Assembly: GCA_026874595.1 (NCBI GenBank)
Contig: CM049308.1
Coordinates: forward strand, 74,496,624-74,560,623
Reading direction: 5' to 3'
DNA from: Sipunculus nudus
Taxonomy: Eukaryota > Annelida > Sipuncula > Golfingiida > Sipunculidae
Length of the DNA stretch: 64,000 nt
Both the position numbers and the translations under genes were made by a program. This document shows, piece after piece, positions 26,901 to 39,700 of the stretch. A model generated the notes under the pieces. The model made no database searches, had not been told where the DNA came from, and worked only from the letters and a program-made list of their open reading frames with translations. Numbering within the stretch: position 1 is the stretch's first letter; each line of letters begins with the position of its first letter.

Positions 26901-29900
26901 GGATTCGAGTGAAAATAAAAATCAACAAATGTTAGGTAATATCATTCGTGATGTGAATGAACACAATGATCAGCTTGACCATGGAGAAGACAAATTGAAA
27001 TGTATTCAAAACTGTGCTTCATGTACTGTGCTATGTCTTTATGAGACCTGAAACAGTTATAAGTGTTTTAATGGGAATGATATTGGCATATGTCTTTGAA
27101 AAATCTATCACCTGAATATTTTACCTCAATCCTTGAGAAGAAGTAAACCATAGCAACAACTACGCTCTTACTATTATTCGATCAGACCTTGACCCCATAA
27201 AAAGGAGGACTCGTCTGTCGACCTTGACACTAGTAAAAGACTTCTCATAAAGCCTTGCATGATCTGACATCATCACAAGGTCTTTCATGTGTTATATTAA
27301 GGGGGTCATTGAGTGCAGTGTGACGGGTCAAACGTTAAAGTTCAAAAGTGGCACGCAAATGTCAAGCGTGTATATAGAAGACTGGATTGGCCATGCACTA
27401 AGATTTCGCGGTGCAGACAAGGGTGATATTTTGTATTCTACGAAGCTAGAATGGTAATAAGCATTCAATTTAACGGTTCATAACAGCCGTTATTTTGAAC
27501 TCGGTGGATGCAGACTGATGTATGTCAGCTGCAGCCTTGGATTCCATATTTTACCTATTCTGAAGTGAACTACCCGGGAAAAGTAAAATAATTCATTACA
27601 GGAGAATTAGAATTACCATTCGTACCTGGGGAAATAACAAATTCTCATTCTTCCGGGGTAACACAGATTCAATTCATCTCTCTTGAATCTCAATTTCCCT
27701 GAACAAATGAGAAATCTGGTTTTTAAGAGGAACAACAGGAATTAATAAAATAAATAAATAAAACTATGAGTCAAAAGTTTGAATTTCTGTTCTACCCAGG
27801 ATAAATGAGAATGTTCATTTCCCGAGGTTTGAATTTCAAAGTTCCAGTCTCTCCCGGGAATAAAATAAAAACTTAATTCTATCGGGAGAGAATGGAATTC
27901 TCATTTATCCCGGGAAGAACATAAACATTTTCATACCATCTCTATATTCTCATTTTTTCCATGGGAAGTAACACTTTGTCAAATGATTTTGAATAAATAA
28001 CTTCTTTACGTATGTTTTTACTGCTTATTAATTTTAATATTTATTTACCTTTTTAAATAAATGACCTTCATGGCTCAATATTTTTAGATGCAGTTTACAC
28101 GACGGGAACAAAAGGGCAAGGAGAACTGTCGTTACACCTGCGACAATTCGCGTCAGCGGCCCGTGTGTGCCAGCGACGGACGCACGTACGCGTCCATGTG
28201 TGAGCTACAGCGGGCCAGACTCTGTGAGGGAAAACGCACAGACTTAGTTTCCCGGGGCAAGTGCAAAGGTAGGAGTGTGAAACCCGCAAAAACACACGAA
28301 TTTGACATTAAAAATATTCCAAGCAAAATGAATGTATACAAATTTAAAGACTATATTTATTTATATGAAGTAAGCTATTACAATCAGAGCATAAATGACA
28401 AAGATTGGTGATTCAGATAAACTATTTTTTGTATTTTTGTTAGACTTTTGAGAATCTCGTTTTACTTAGACTGACGGTGCTCCAGTTTATAAAACTTGAA
28501 TCCTCAGTGTAATATTATCAAGAATAAAATCCAAATAAAAATATATGAAGCTGAAATCACCAGCGTTTAAAACAGCAGCAGTAACAGCGTGCCATGATAT
28601 AGTAACAACACATTCTCCATAAGGTAACGATAAACTTGCATTTAGTATCGGACAACGTGGAATGCCAGTCCAATTACTCGAATAACAGTATAGTTAAAAT
28701 CACCAGAAACGCAAGATATATGATCATCCATGCTAATGGATTAGTATGTCGCACAGCAGAAAAATTGTTATATATTTTTCTCCCTTATAAAAAAGAGACT
28801 TCGCTACAATGAGGAACTGTGGACGATGTCTGGTTTTGCTTTAAGGGCGAGTTGTATTATTCCTCACGTAGCCCCATGCCGTTTTTATTGCTGTGCCTGT
28901 ACCCCGGTTTTCGGGTTTTCACACAGATCTATAAAGCTCTTGTTCTCAGTACTTACCCCCACACTAAATCCAACATCCCGAGGACAAGGCAACTTGCTGG
29001 ATGTTAAATGTGACCGGGGAACGCCCTGCTGCTTCATTCAGGGATGTACCCGTGACATGTTTACCCCTCCTTCTTCTGTCTTTAAGGCCAAATATTACAA
29101 ACGTAGGTTTCAAGGACACTTTGTTGACAAAAATCAGTGCGAGAGGGCGAATGTTTTGGATACCTTTTTTATATCTTTTTCTCGACAAAAACCACATATC
29201 TTCAGGTGACAACATGATTAAAGCATAAGTGAAAATTAAATCATTAAACGGGGGGGGGGGGGGGGGGGGTCGGATTTACGAGCGCAGTGCCTGAAAAAAG
29301 CCTTTTATATCTCTGGCATAAAAAGTATTCAGTGACAGGCTTGTTTAGGAGGTTAACTGTGATATAGACCAAAGCTTTGCATGAATTCCCTATATATGGA
29401 TAAATTGGATGAGGTATTTAATTGTAAAATACCGGCTTTAACTGGTATCTAGGAAAGGTAGAAGGGTCTTTGAAGTCAAATATTAAAATATCGGATTTTA
29501 CATCAGTAGTTTGCCTGTCAGGGGAGAAAATTCATATGGGAACATTTGTTCTGTCGAATTTCAACTCTGATGACGGGTGAGCGGGTTAGCCCACTGCTAA
29601 TGTTTATTTTCACGGCCCTTGACAGTTCCAAACTTTAACTAAGAGTAAATGCTATGTTTCTTCATGTAAAGATTAACAGGTAGAGATAAGTTCTTAAGTC
29701 ACAGAAGAAACTGAAAATCAAAATTTTTCTCGCAAGTGATTTGCCTCACGATAATTACATATGCAGTGAGAAAAGTCTTTATGCATTCGTCAGGCCACGT
29801 CAAAATATATTTGATTCTAAGACTCTTTAGAACAAAAATTATGGTGCGAGTCTAATTTGTGTGGCCTTATAGTTTGCACTTTTAGGGCATTCATAGCAAA

Positions 29901-32900
29901 ACCAGTTGCCAAGTAGCAGTCGAATTTTGCAGGCCAAGGTAATGTCAAATCAGGGATAGGTCATAACAAGTGACGGGGTCTGTATTGACCTTGCTTGGAA
30001 GTCTGGTGACACCGTCGCACCGGCGCAGCAGGTTGAGGTCAAAGGTCAGGAGCGTACGTGCCGCGTGTCCGCCAAGGAGTTGAAGCAGGTGGCGGACATC
30101 TGTAGAGGAGGGTGGCTCCGGCACCTTGTCGTCATAACTTGACGCCCTGACAAGTATCAGTCATCTTCATTGACAACTTTTGTCACCTCGGATGCACCGC
30201 GGGTCCATGTGATATCCCCAACATCCACAAGATTCAAAATGGCTCCCTCGTGCCGCCGTAACCAGGGAAAACAAAAGTTTCACACTCCAAACTTGACTTA
30301 ACTCTTCCTTTTTAGTTAGGATTGAGAAAAGTCTTCTGTTCATTTTAAGCACGTGAATCTATCTGAATCCATGGGTTTGAATATACTTCTTTTTATATAT
30401 GTTTGGACAAGACAAAAAATAGGGCCAATGCAACCCCAGTTTTTGTCCTGTTATCTAATTTTATTACAGACTGTCCCGTCTAAGGTTGATGAAGTTTTTT
30501 ATTATTTTTTTTGTATACTTAATTAACAATCACTGAAACTATTCTTGCGCAAACACGCCAAATACCTTGTTCGGAATCAGAGTAAATCGATTTAATATCT
30601 GCAGATATCTGTGTATAATATCGGCATATTTCAAATTTTAAAAATTGACTATTTTTGTCTCCAAATGTTGAGTTTGGTGACGAATTCAAGGTATCTAATA
30701 TAAAAAATATAAAATACATTGTGAAATACATCGTGAGGCAAAAGGCGCCATCGAGCGCTTTAATTTGATGAAGTCGCGTCCAGGAAGTCGTACAGTAAAA
30801 ATTAACACCTTAAAAGTTTAATAAGTTTGAACCAACAGTTTTTCTCTGTAATTCTTTGTCAGACTATCTCTCATTGTTACATATGGAACATGAGTATATG
30901 TTGGAGTTGTCAACGTCAGTAAGTCGGTACCCTTTGTTGACTATACTATAGAAATATTTTTATAAGCATATATCGGATGTTATCATTATTATCATGATAA
31001 ACATTTAAAGAACACAAGAGATATACTGGTAAAAATTCTTTAGACATTCAGATGGTGAAAGATCTGCAAGCTCTAATTACCGATGCACGAATTTAACCGT
31101 TCTGATCGAATGACACCCACCCATATATTAGAATAAAATACTAGAATGTTACTTAACTCAATATCAGTAGAATATTGACATGCGAACTATATATGTAAAT
31201 ATATTATTGTTTGTGGTTCGTGTGAGCATAAATCTGCTGGAAGATGTGAGAAAAGATTAATTTCTCCACTTAAACATCAGTTTGTAAACGTCTGCAAGAA
31301 CGTTATACGTAAAGTGTAAACTTTCTTTTTGATGAAATATTCTGGCTAAAGATGTTCTGGATGGTTGGGTACCGTGGATGAACGTTTACCCACAAAGGCT
31401 TATTCCTATCGGTTGAAAGTAGCTGATAAATGTTAAATCTGTCAATGCTCTTTGCAGGATCCACTGGCTCCCGATGTTTGGAAGAACGTCGGAAAGCACA
31501 AGAACTTCACCGTCTCCAGCCTGACAGCTACCCGCTGATCCCGAGGTGTAAGCCAGGCGGGGCTTATGAGGAAGTCCAGTGTCACGACCAGACCGGCTAC
31601 TGTTGGTGTGTCACAGATGACGGCAAGCCAATCCGCAGCACGGGACGCCGCGGCAAGACCCTACAATGCTCTGGTAATACGCCCTTGCGCCAAAAGGTGG
31701 CTCGGCTTAAATCCAACCTCCTCCAGTCAGGCACTGTTGGACTACGGAGGCTATACTTCAAAATAAAAATTTCAAGAAGACACCGGAAGGCATTCCAAAT
31801 GCGCAAGCTTACAAAATATTACCATTCCGTTATGTCCTTAGCACAAAACCTCATATCTATGTAATTTCCTGCAACAATTCTTATTCAGCGTACATGAAGG
31901 GACTACTTTAGTTTATTTAGATGCCCCGGTGCATTTTGGGCTGTAGGTTTGAAATCTCAGATATCGCAACCACTTGAGTGATACTCTTGTGCGTCCGTTA
32001 ACTACTGCACATTGTGCGGGTAATACCACTGTATAGTTTGTAAAACTGAAAAATTGTGCGCGGCGTGGTTGGTTTATTTCATCCGAGATAGACGCATACT
32101 GATGTAGCTCCTCAAAGTTCGTCTAACGAAGCCGAATACCCCCCCCCCCTTCTCTCTCTCTTTCTCTCTCTCGTCCGCAACTGAACGCTTATAGGGAGTA
32201 GGCTGCAAAGTAGATCTTGGAAATTAGGTCGTGGTAAAGATAATTATCATTTGCAAATCTTTCACTCATGACTAATACTTGGTCCAAGGCCAGTTTTTTT
32301 TTATAATGGGCAATGTGGGAGGTCCAGCGCAAAAACAGACAGGAGGGAGAGTATAAAAGGAAGAAAATGGGGGGAAAGAAAGAAAAACAATTATGGCTGA
32401 CAGTTTCCATGGATCTCCGTATAAATTGTGAATCTCAAAATCTTGTTAGGTTCTCGCCCCATGTAATGGCCTCAAAAGGTTTACATGTATTCTCGCTTGA
32501 TATTTTTACCATTTAAATAATTAACTTTTTTACCATTAACTATCATTATCCAAAGTACACACTTCTCACATTCCAGCTTGGTCAGATTTGAGCATCTGGA
32601 CAACACTTACTAGTTTGTAAATGGCGAGTAACACAGAAAGGATAGATACCCATTGAGGGTCAAATCACTATGTCTGACTCGTACAGACCTTATGATAAGC
32701 CAACTTTCGCAGCAAATGTTATCATGGAGCAGAAGACCTGATCATATTAAAAAAAAAACAATTAATTTTATTTTTCAGGACGAAACGTGCGGAGAGGTTC
32801 GGGTATCGGTAAACGGGGTAAGTACGGTACTAATACATACACACCTCTTCTATGTATAGTTATCACAGCGGGGTAATTTGTTTAGATAAGATTGTATTAA

Positions 32901-35900
32901 GCAGGTGGAGAACAGGTGATATCTGTACGTTTATTGTTATTTTGTCCGGGCCTGTTTTCGGCTGTAATGTAATATTAAGTGTTAGATAGATCAGATAAAG
33001 TGGGGTGTCATAAACAGATGTTTTACTTATAGCCTCTTTGTTAAATCACTGTTTTACGTGGTAAAATACCAATTAACGCATTCCATAGGTACACACCTGT
33101 TGAGAGAAAAACAGGTTCCTTGCTCGGGTAATTAGTTTCCACCTTTATTTTATGGAAAGAGATGAAAATCTAATAAACTGTGTATTAATATACAAGGCAC
33201 ACGGGAAATGCACATTAATGACTCTTCGACCAGAGAGAGAGAGAGAGAGAGAGAAATAATTATTGTGGTAATAACGGTAGCGCAAATACTCGTTGGAGCT
33301 ATAACTTTTAGTAAGAAATATTGAATATAACTGTTTATAATGTAAGCGGAGTTTGATTTATATTGAATTTTCCTTGCAGGTGTACAGACAAAGGGCTGCT
33401 CAGCCGCCGAACGCTCCAAGTTCAACTTGAACCTGATAAAACTGTTCTCACAGGAATTCGCCCGCATCCCCAAACCCACAACAACAGAAACGTCGATATC
33501 ACATGGTTAGTTCACCAGTAATATTAGCAATTACAAACAGGAAATCCGTATAAGAAAAAAGCAAATTCATTCAGAAATTTTCATTAGTAAGTCATAGGTT
33601 GATATAACAATATGGACATTATCTTATTATTTTACAATACAAGGGCAATATACCTGTAATGCTTGTTTTTATAAACTCTTATTCTTTCCCATTGCAGCAT
33701 TTTTTCTGTAAACTGTTGCCTTTCCTAATGTGCTTTTAGCAACAATCAGCTTTGGCTTTAAATAGATACGCAAAAAAGTGATGGTGGCAAGCCTGGTAAA
33801 AAGAGTCTTTATTTAAATAAATCATTTAAAAGGACATTGTTTTAAGATTTATTATTTTTTTTTGGGGGGGGGGGTGGGGGTGGGGGGGGGGGGGGGGCTC
33901 GATGCGTCTTTCTTGCTTTGAAACTTGAAACTTAATGTTTTTTTGCAATTACAAGTTGAAAATTTTAAACTCGGAAAAACCATATAGATACACATTTGTG
34001 TACTATAATTTCTTTTTTTCAGCCCACTAAAAGTGGTTTTCTCATAAAAGAAAAGAATTTAAAAATAATTTTTTTATTGAAAACCTGAACAATTCGTTTG
34101 CTATTGGAAAGAATCCTCACCAGGTTTATAATATATATACCTCATGGGGTCTAACATAAACACATATTTGAATCTGTTTTAAATGAAGGGATGTTTGGCC
34201 AGGGATGCTACCTTGGATTTACCATCCGTCACTGTTAACGTTGGTGGAGTCGGACTGTTAAATATTTCTATTGCTGCAGCATCTGATGCAGAAAGAAGTC
34301 CAGGTTCTTCTGTTCTCTCGACAGACAAGCGGGTCATTGAATGGAAATTCACACAACTAGATACGGATAATGATCAAGTGTTGAAGAAAAAAGAGGTCAG
34401 ATCCCTCAGGCGTATGGTGAAAAAGCTGGTCCGTCCAAAGATCTGTGCCCGAAGTTTCGTTTCTTACTGCGACGTGGACAAGAATAAGAAAATATCCCGC
34501 AGTGAATGGTCCAACTGCCTGGTAGTGGACTTTCGAAGTAAGTGCCATCATTCACTGCAGAGCATCACCTTTCATCACGTGATGCATAACTTGGACAGAT
34601 AACAGATCGCCTGGCCGCCATATGGACAGGTTGCATTTGGTTGTAACTGAACAGTTCATGCTTTGTAATTAGCTAACCTCTAAACCAAGCTTATAGCAGC
34701 GTGTCTTAATTATGCTGATTATTAATTTTAAAATGTACCCTCTGTATTCTACACTGCTCAACTTAGATGGATTTCCACTGCTACATTGGTTGGTCTCTTT
34801 TGCTATGGGTAACATAGAGTGTGATTATACTTTTTATTCACATTTATTACTCTTCATTTTAATTTGATTAATATGCTTGTAGTTCCATCTAATGCTTGGA
34901 GTTCAAATGTTAATATGTTTACTCTGTAGGTTTTATTGACATTCCCAGCAAGAGGAGTTTTAAATATTTAAGGGTTGGTGGTTGTTTGGGTATAACCAAC
35001 CATTAATTATCATGAGTGACTTTGTCCAACCTTTGAAAAATTCTCGTGTTTAAAGGCGGTGGACCTGAGATCATATCCATTGTGAAACTTCTGTTATTTA
35101 AAATCTCCATTTTTACACGAAGAAACATTTTTCGACATGGCACGAATAGTTAAGAAGAAGAACTTTTAAGAAAAGAACTTTCCTTATTAAAGGGATGAGA
35201 GTATGGATGTACATTTTAATATATTTTTGATAACCGCTTCTTCTTTGTCGAAATTCAATTTTATATAAAATTTTCTTTTTCAGAGTCCCATTTACAAAAA
35301 AAAATAAAGATATTCGATAACATAGATGAATAGTAAATAATTTACAGCTACTCTTGTTGAAGAATTTACATTCCAGTTGTTCAGATTTTAGTTGTAGTTC
35401 TACTGCTGTCATACCAAATAGCCGAAGGTCAAGAGGGTTCATGGATACATACTTCTGATAAATATTTGAAATTACCATACCTGTAACTTGGATCAAGTGG
35501 TACCCCTCTTGGCCTTATCACTGCTTTATTTTTTATTGCTTTATATACTTTGTGTTGCTTATATGGCTTCTTGTATTTAGGACAGCAAACTAGGCCCACA
35601 CAGAACGTGCCAACGTCAGGTCCAAGGGACAGAGGTATTTCTAATTTGTCGTTTCTTTAATGGAATTTTTAAAATATGATAAAAAAATCAATATTAATTA
35701 CGGAAATACCGCCCCTATAAATCAGCGCCATCTTGTGTTCATTCAGCGAGACACATGGTATGTGATATAAAAAATTAATACTGAAATCAATGATTTATAA
35801 TTCCTATGTATACCCTCATATACAAGAATGGCTTGCAAACTTAGATATAATTATTTTCTCTGCAGTAAGCTCATTCATTGTTCAAGCTACCATTTTAACC

Positions 35901-36644
35901 AAACGGGGGTTATTTAAGACACCTAAATCTTTAAAAAAAATGAAAACTAGATGGCGCTGAAAAGCAGGGGTGGTAATACCGTAAGGAACAACAAACTTGT
36001 TCCAAGATACCCCATTAATGCATGCCTGTAAATGCTGTATCATGTGCCTTCGGTTTAGGCAAAGATAGCACAGAGAATATCTGGAATATACAGAAATTAT
36101 GAGAAAATATGAAATTATCTTTATGACAAGTGTGACTTAGTTCAAATAACTCATGTAGGCAAAGTTGCCTAAAGACGAATTTTTACTGGCATTGAATTTA
36201 CATTTTAATAAAAAAAAAGGATTTTACGGAAGATTCTCTGAATAGGTAAATTTTTATTTTCAATGGAAAGTTCAACTGCATTAAGATTTTGCAATAAGCT
36301 CAATAATCTCCTCACGTGGACGGCTTCATCTGCCTTTTTCTGACTCTTCTCCTGTCTAGGCATAATTATATATGATAATCTGTATAACATTGAGATATCC
36401 GGACATTTTTTTATCAGTTGAATATCGATAGTAGCGCCATATGTTTCCATATATGGAATAGTCCTATAAAACCTATTGATCATGAAAAAATGTTATCTTT
36501 CAGGAAACATGCAATTACTAACTTTCTTTTAGTTCTTTCCGTCAATACGACATTGTACATAGTATAATATACATGTTCAAAGTGTGCAGTTTTTTTCTGT
36601 TTTGTGCAGTTTCTTGTACTGTATAACAACGTATATATATATAT

Positions 36645-36716
<72 letters not shown>

Positions 36717-39700
36717 ATAACCAAAATGCTGTGTTAATAAGTGTGCTGATCTTTGTACCGTTTCAGATAAGTGATTTAGCTTAAATATAAAATGCTGAGA
36801 TCAGTCCAATTTTTTTACTTTTTCATAAAAAGCGGTAAATCCTCTCATTTATTTTTATCATGTAAATGGTATGAAATCAGCCAATTAGTTACACTTGATT
36901 TTCAGTCAATTTTAGGCATGGGTAAATTGTTGCATAGGGGTGCAACTATAATAAAAAGTTTTATTCGAAAGGAAATAACTTGTTCTATACGTTATCTAAT
37001 TGATCACGAGGACTAGGTCCTACTTCAAGGTTTATATAATAAGGACATTTTACATGATTTTACTTTATCCTAATGAGTTATTAGAAATAACTATTAGCAT
37101 CTCAAGTTGTGTTACAAATTTTGACTACTGGCCTTTCCGAAGTACTGTCGAGCAATGCTTGACTGTTTATTATATCATACCGATAAATTAATTCATCAGC
37201 TTTATTGTCACTATTGGATCAGAACACCTCCGTTTAATCAAATAGACCATTACTAATCAAACAAGTTATACCAATATTACCGTTCATCAGTTCGATTAAC
37301 AGCGATTGGATAAAAACACATCTCTTTAACCAAATATAGGTTTTTCAGTTTCAAAACCCTGCCATGACATTCAGATTTACAAATGTTTGCAGTTAAGATT
37401 TGAAATAAAGATTAAACATTAAATACTTGTTGGACGCGAGTACCCATTATTGACGTAGGATCGGTATTTCTATAAAGGTAGGGGCGGACTTGACAGAAGA
37501 AGCTCAGAAGTATTCAGGTGGATCCATGGTGTGAACTCTGACTGCACATGCATAAGTCGATGATATTAATAATATATTGATGGAATAAAATATTCCATGG
37601 CCTGTTATTAACCCAGTCTCCATTTTTGACAATGATATGAACTTAAGAAAACGGCATTTTGTCATCTCTGAGCATCTGTTAAATTCATGTCTTATAATTG
37701 TTTCATTTTCTTCTCAGTTTTAGGATTGTCACCAAGGCCGGATTCTTGGGAGAGGGGTGTACTCCGCCCCAGCAATCCAAACAAGGGGAAGAAAGACCGA
37801 AAGGAAAGTAAGTAGCTTTTTTTAAAGATAATACATAAAATCTTTACAGGTGGTTACACATATGTTAAGGTATCATTATTGTAAAAAAAACTAGTTTCTC
37901 CTCTATCACGTGTCTATATATCTACCCTCAAAATGAAATTTTAAATTTTGATTAAATAAGTTTTTAAAATTTCATTATTCAACCAGAAAGATTCACAATT
38001 GAAAAACAAAACAAAAATGTTGAGAAATTGTCATGTAAATAATATTAGTCCACTCAAATGTGGCGTACTGTTACTGAGAAAATAGCCTATCTTTTAAAAA
38101 CATCATTTTTTTTAATGTTAAAATCATGTGGAAATGAAAGAAATATATGTATACCATAAAAAAAACGCTGTACCAGGTTTAAAATAATTTCTTCTTTTTG
38201 GGTTCCAATATGAATTTAAAACAACATTTGGAATAATTTTAGATATAAGGGGTTTTAACCATATTGATATATTAAGATTTTTACAATTTCTGTCTCGTTC
38301 AATTTTGATCTGTCCACATTTTTTGGATGATCATGTACAACCTATATTCCCCTTTAACGGTTTATTTTAACATATTGGTGAAATATTTTCATTGTAAAAT
38401 TCATTTACCTAAGTTTTTAACAGTTTAATGTAGAAATTGACTAAAATTAAACTAACAGATGAGACACCACATCCTTATAATTAATGCTGAATTGGAATTT
38501 TTAATACGTTATTATTGTTGTGTATAGACATTTTTACATCTATGCGATTAAACGTTCATGTAACTTAACTTTGTTACGTAACGAGCCTGCATATTCATTC
38601 AATCTGGCGGACATCCTGTTTTACATAATACCTGGATAGACATTCCGTTCCGGCCGGCTCATTTCACGATTTATCGAATGTCCTTGAAATTTAAAAAGAT
38701 ATGTCAAGAGTGTAGACATTAATGCAAATTTCAACGCAGATGGCAGCTTGGATGAGACGATCGTTTCATTGTAACATCTCAAGTGTTTAAACATTTCTGG
38801 ACAAATTATTGTCATATTACCGTTAACAACAAAACACTAAAAAATCCCAATAATCTATCTTATTTCCATATCATTCTGCCCCGATGCCTGCCGTCTGTTT
38901 CCTGTCGACAGAATGAGTCTGCTTTTGGGTTGCTCATGGAGGAATTGACCGATGCTCAGTTCTTTTCATAACATAATATGCATCGTATTATACGTGTCTA
39001 TAAAGAGTATATCGTTCTAATCGCCTGGTTGCAAATCAGCGTTCACGCAATAAGTTTCTTCGATTTCTTAGATATGTTCTGTAAAGTTATTTTACTCGTA
39101 AATGTGCAGGGTTCCTAAATTCTAGTTGGTATTATGTAGGGCTATCGCATAGGCTTATTTTCTAATGTTTCTCTCGCCTTGAGTGTACAGGAGTATTTTC
39201 ATAACAGGTTCTCTCACCCTTCGCAATTGGGAGCTCTTCTGTTTAATATCTTGATAATTTTCTGTCCACCGCATGTGTTGAAGTTCATCATTATAAGCGT
39301 TCTTAAACGGAACATACTGTAAATGGTATTTTATTTATTTCAGCTAATGAGAAAAAAGACTGTGCAGCCGAGAGGGCAATGGCCATTCAAATGGACCACA
39401 AAGACCCGTCCAGTAAAATATTTATACCAGAATGCAACAGTGAAGGAAAGTACAAGCGCACTCAGTGTCACAAATCTACCGGCTACTGCTGGTGTGTCAA
39501 ACAGGTCACGGGCACCCCAATTCCTGGGACTGTCACTCACAATGAGACGCCGGAATGTGACAATGTGCTGTTTAGAGAGATGAAAGGTATGTGGTCTATA
39601 TATCACGTGACTGTTTGTCTTTATTTCATTGCATGGACTTATCACATATGCAAAACTGGTTAGGAAATAGTTTAATTGGCTTATAGATGTAGGAGTATTT

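Larger units (their letters stand above)
13366..28087 (+). other. SMOC intron 1
   Basis: 14.7 kb between the signal-peptide and Kazal exons. It holds the antisense tRNA-Ser, TIR elements, SINE and LINE scraps, and microsatellites. GC-richer islands without recognised products lie at about 17280-17700, 20750-21130 and 25100-25420. The rest is AT-rich with nothing recognisable. Confidence 0.6.

Noticed and set aside
27700-27780. Possible CRISPR-like or array structure from AATAAATAAATA and CCCGGG words
   Set aside because: Eukaryotic intron with inverted repeats; no regular spacers.
28826-29209. 127-codon open frame in SMOC intron 2 with a Cys-rich stretch
   Set aside because: No splice sites that fit SMOC phases and no recognised domain; the SMOC exons join in phase without it.
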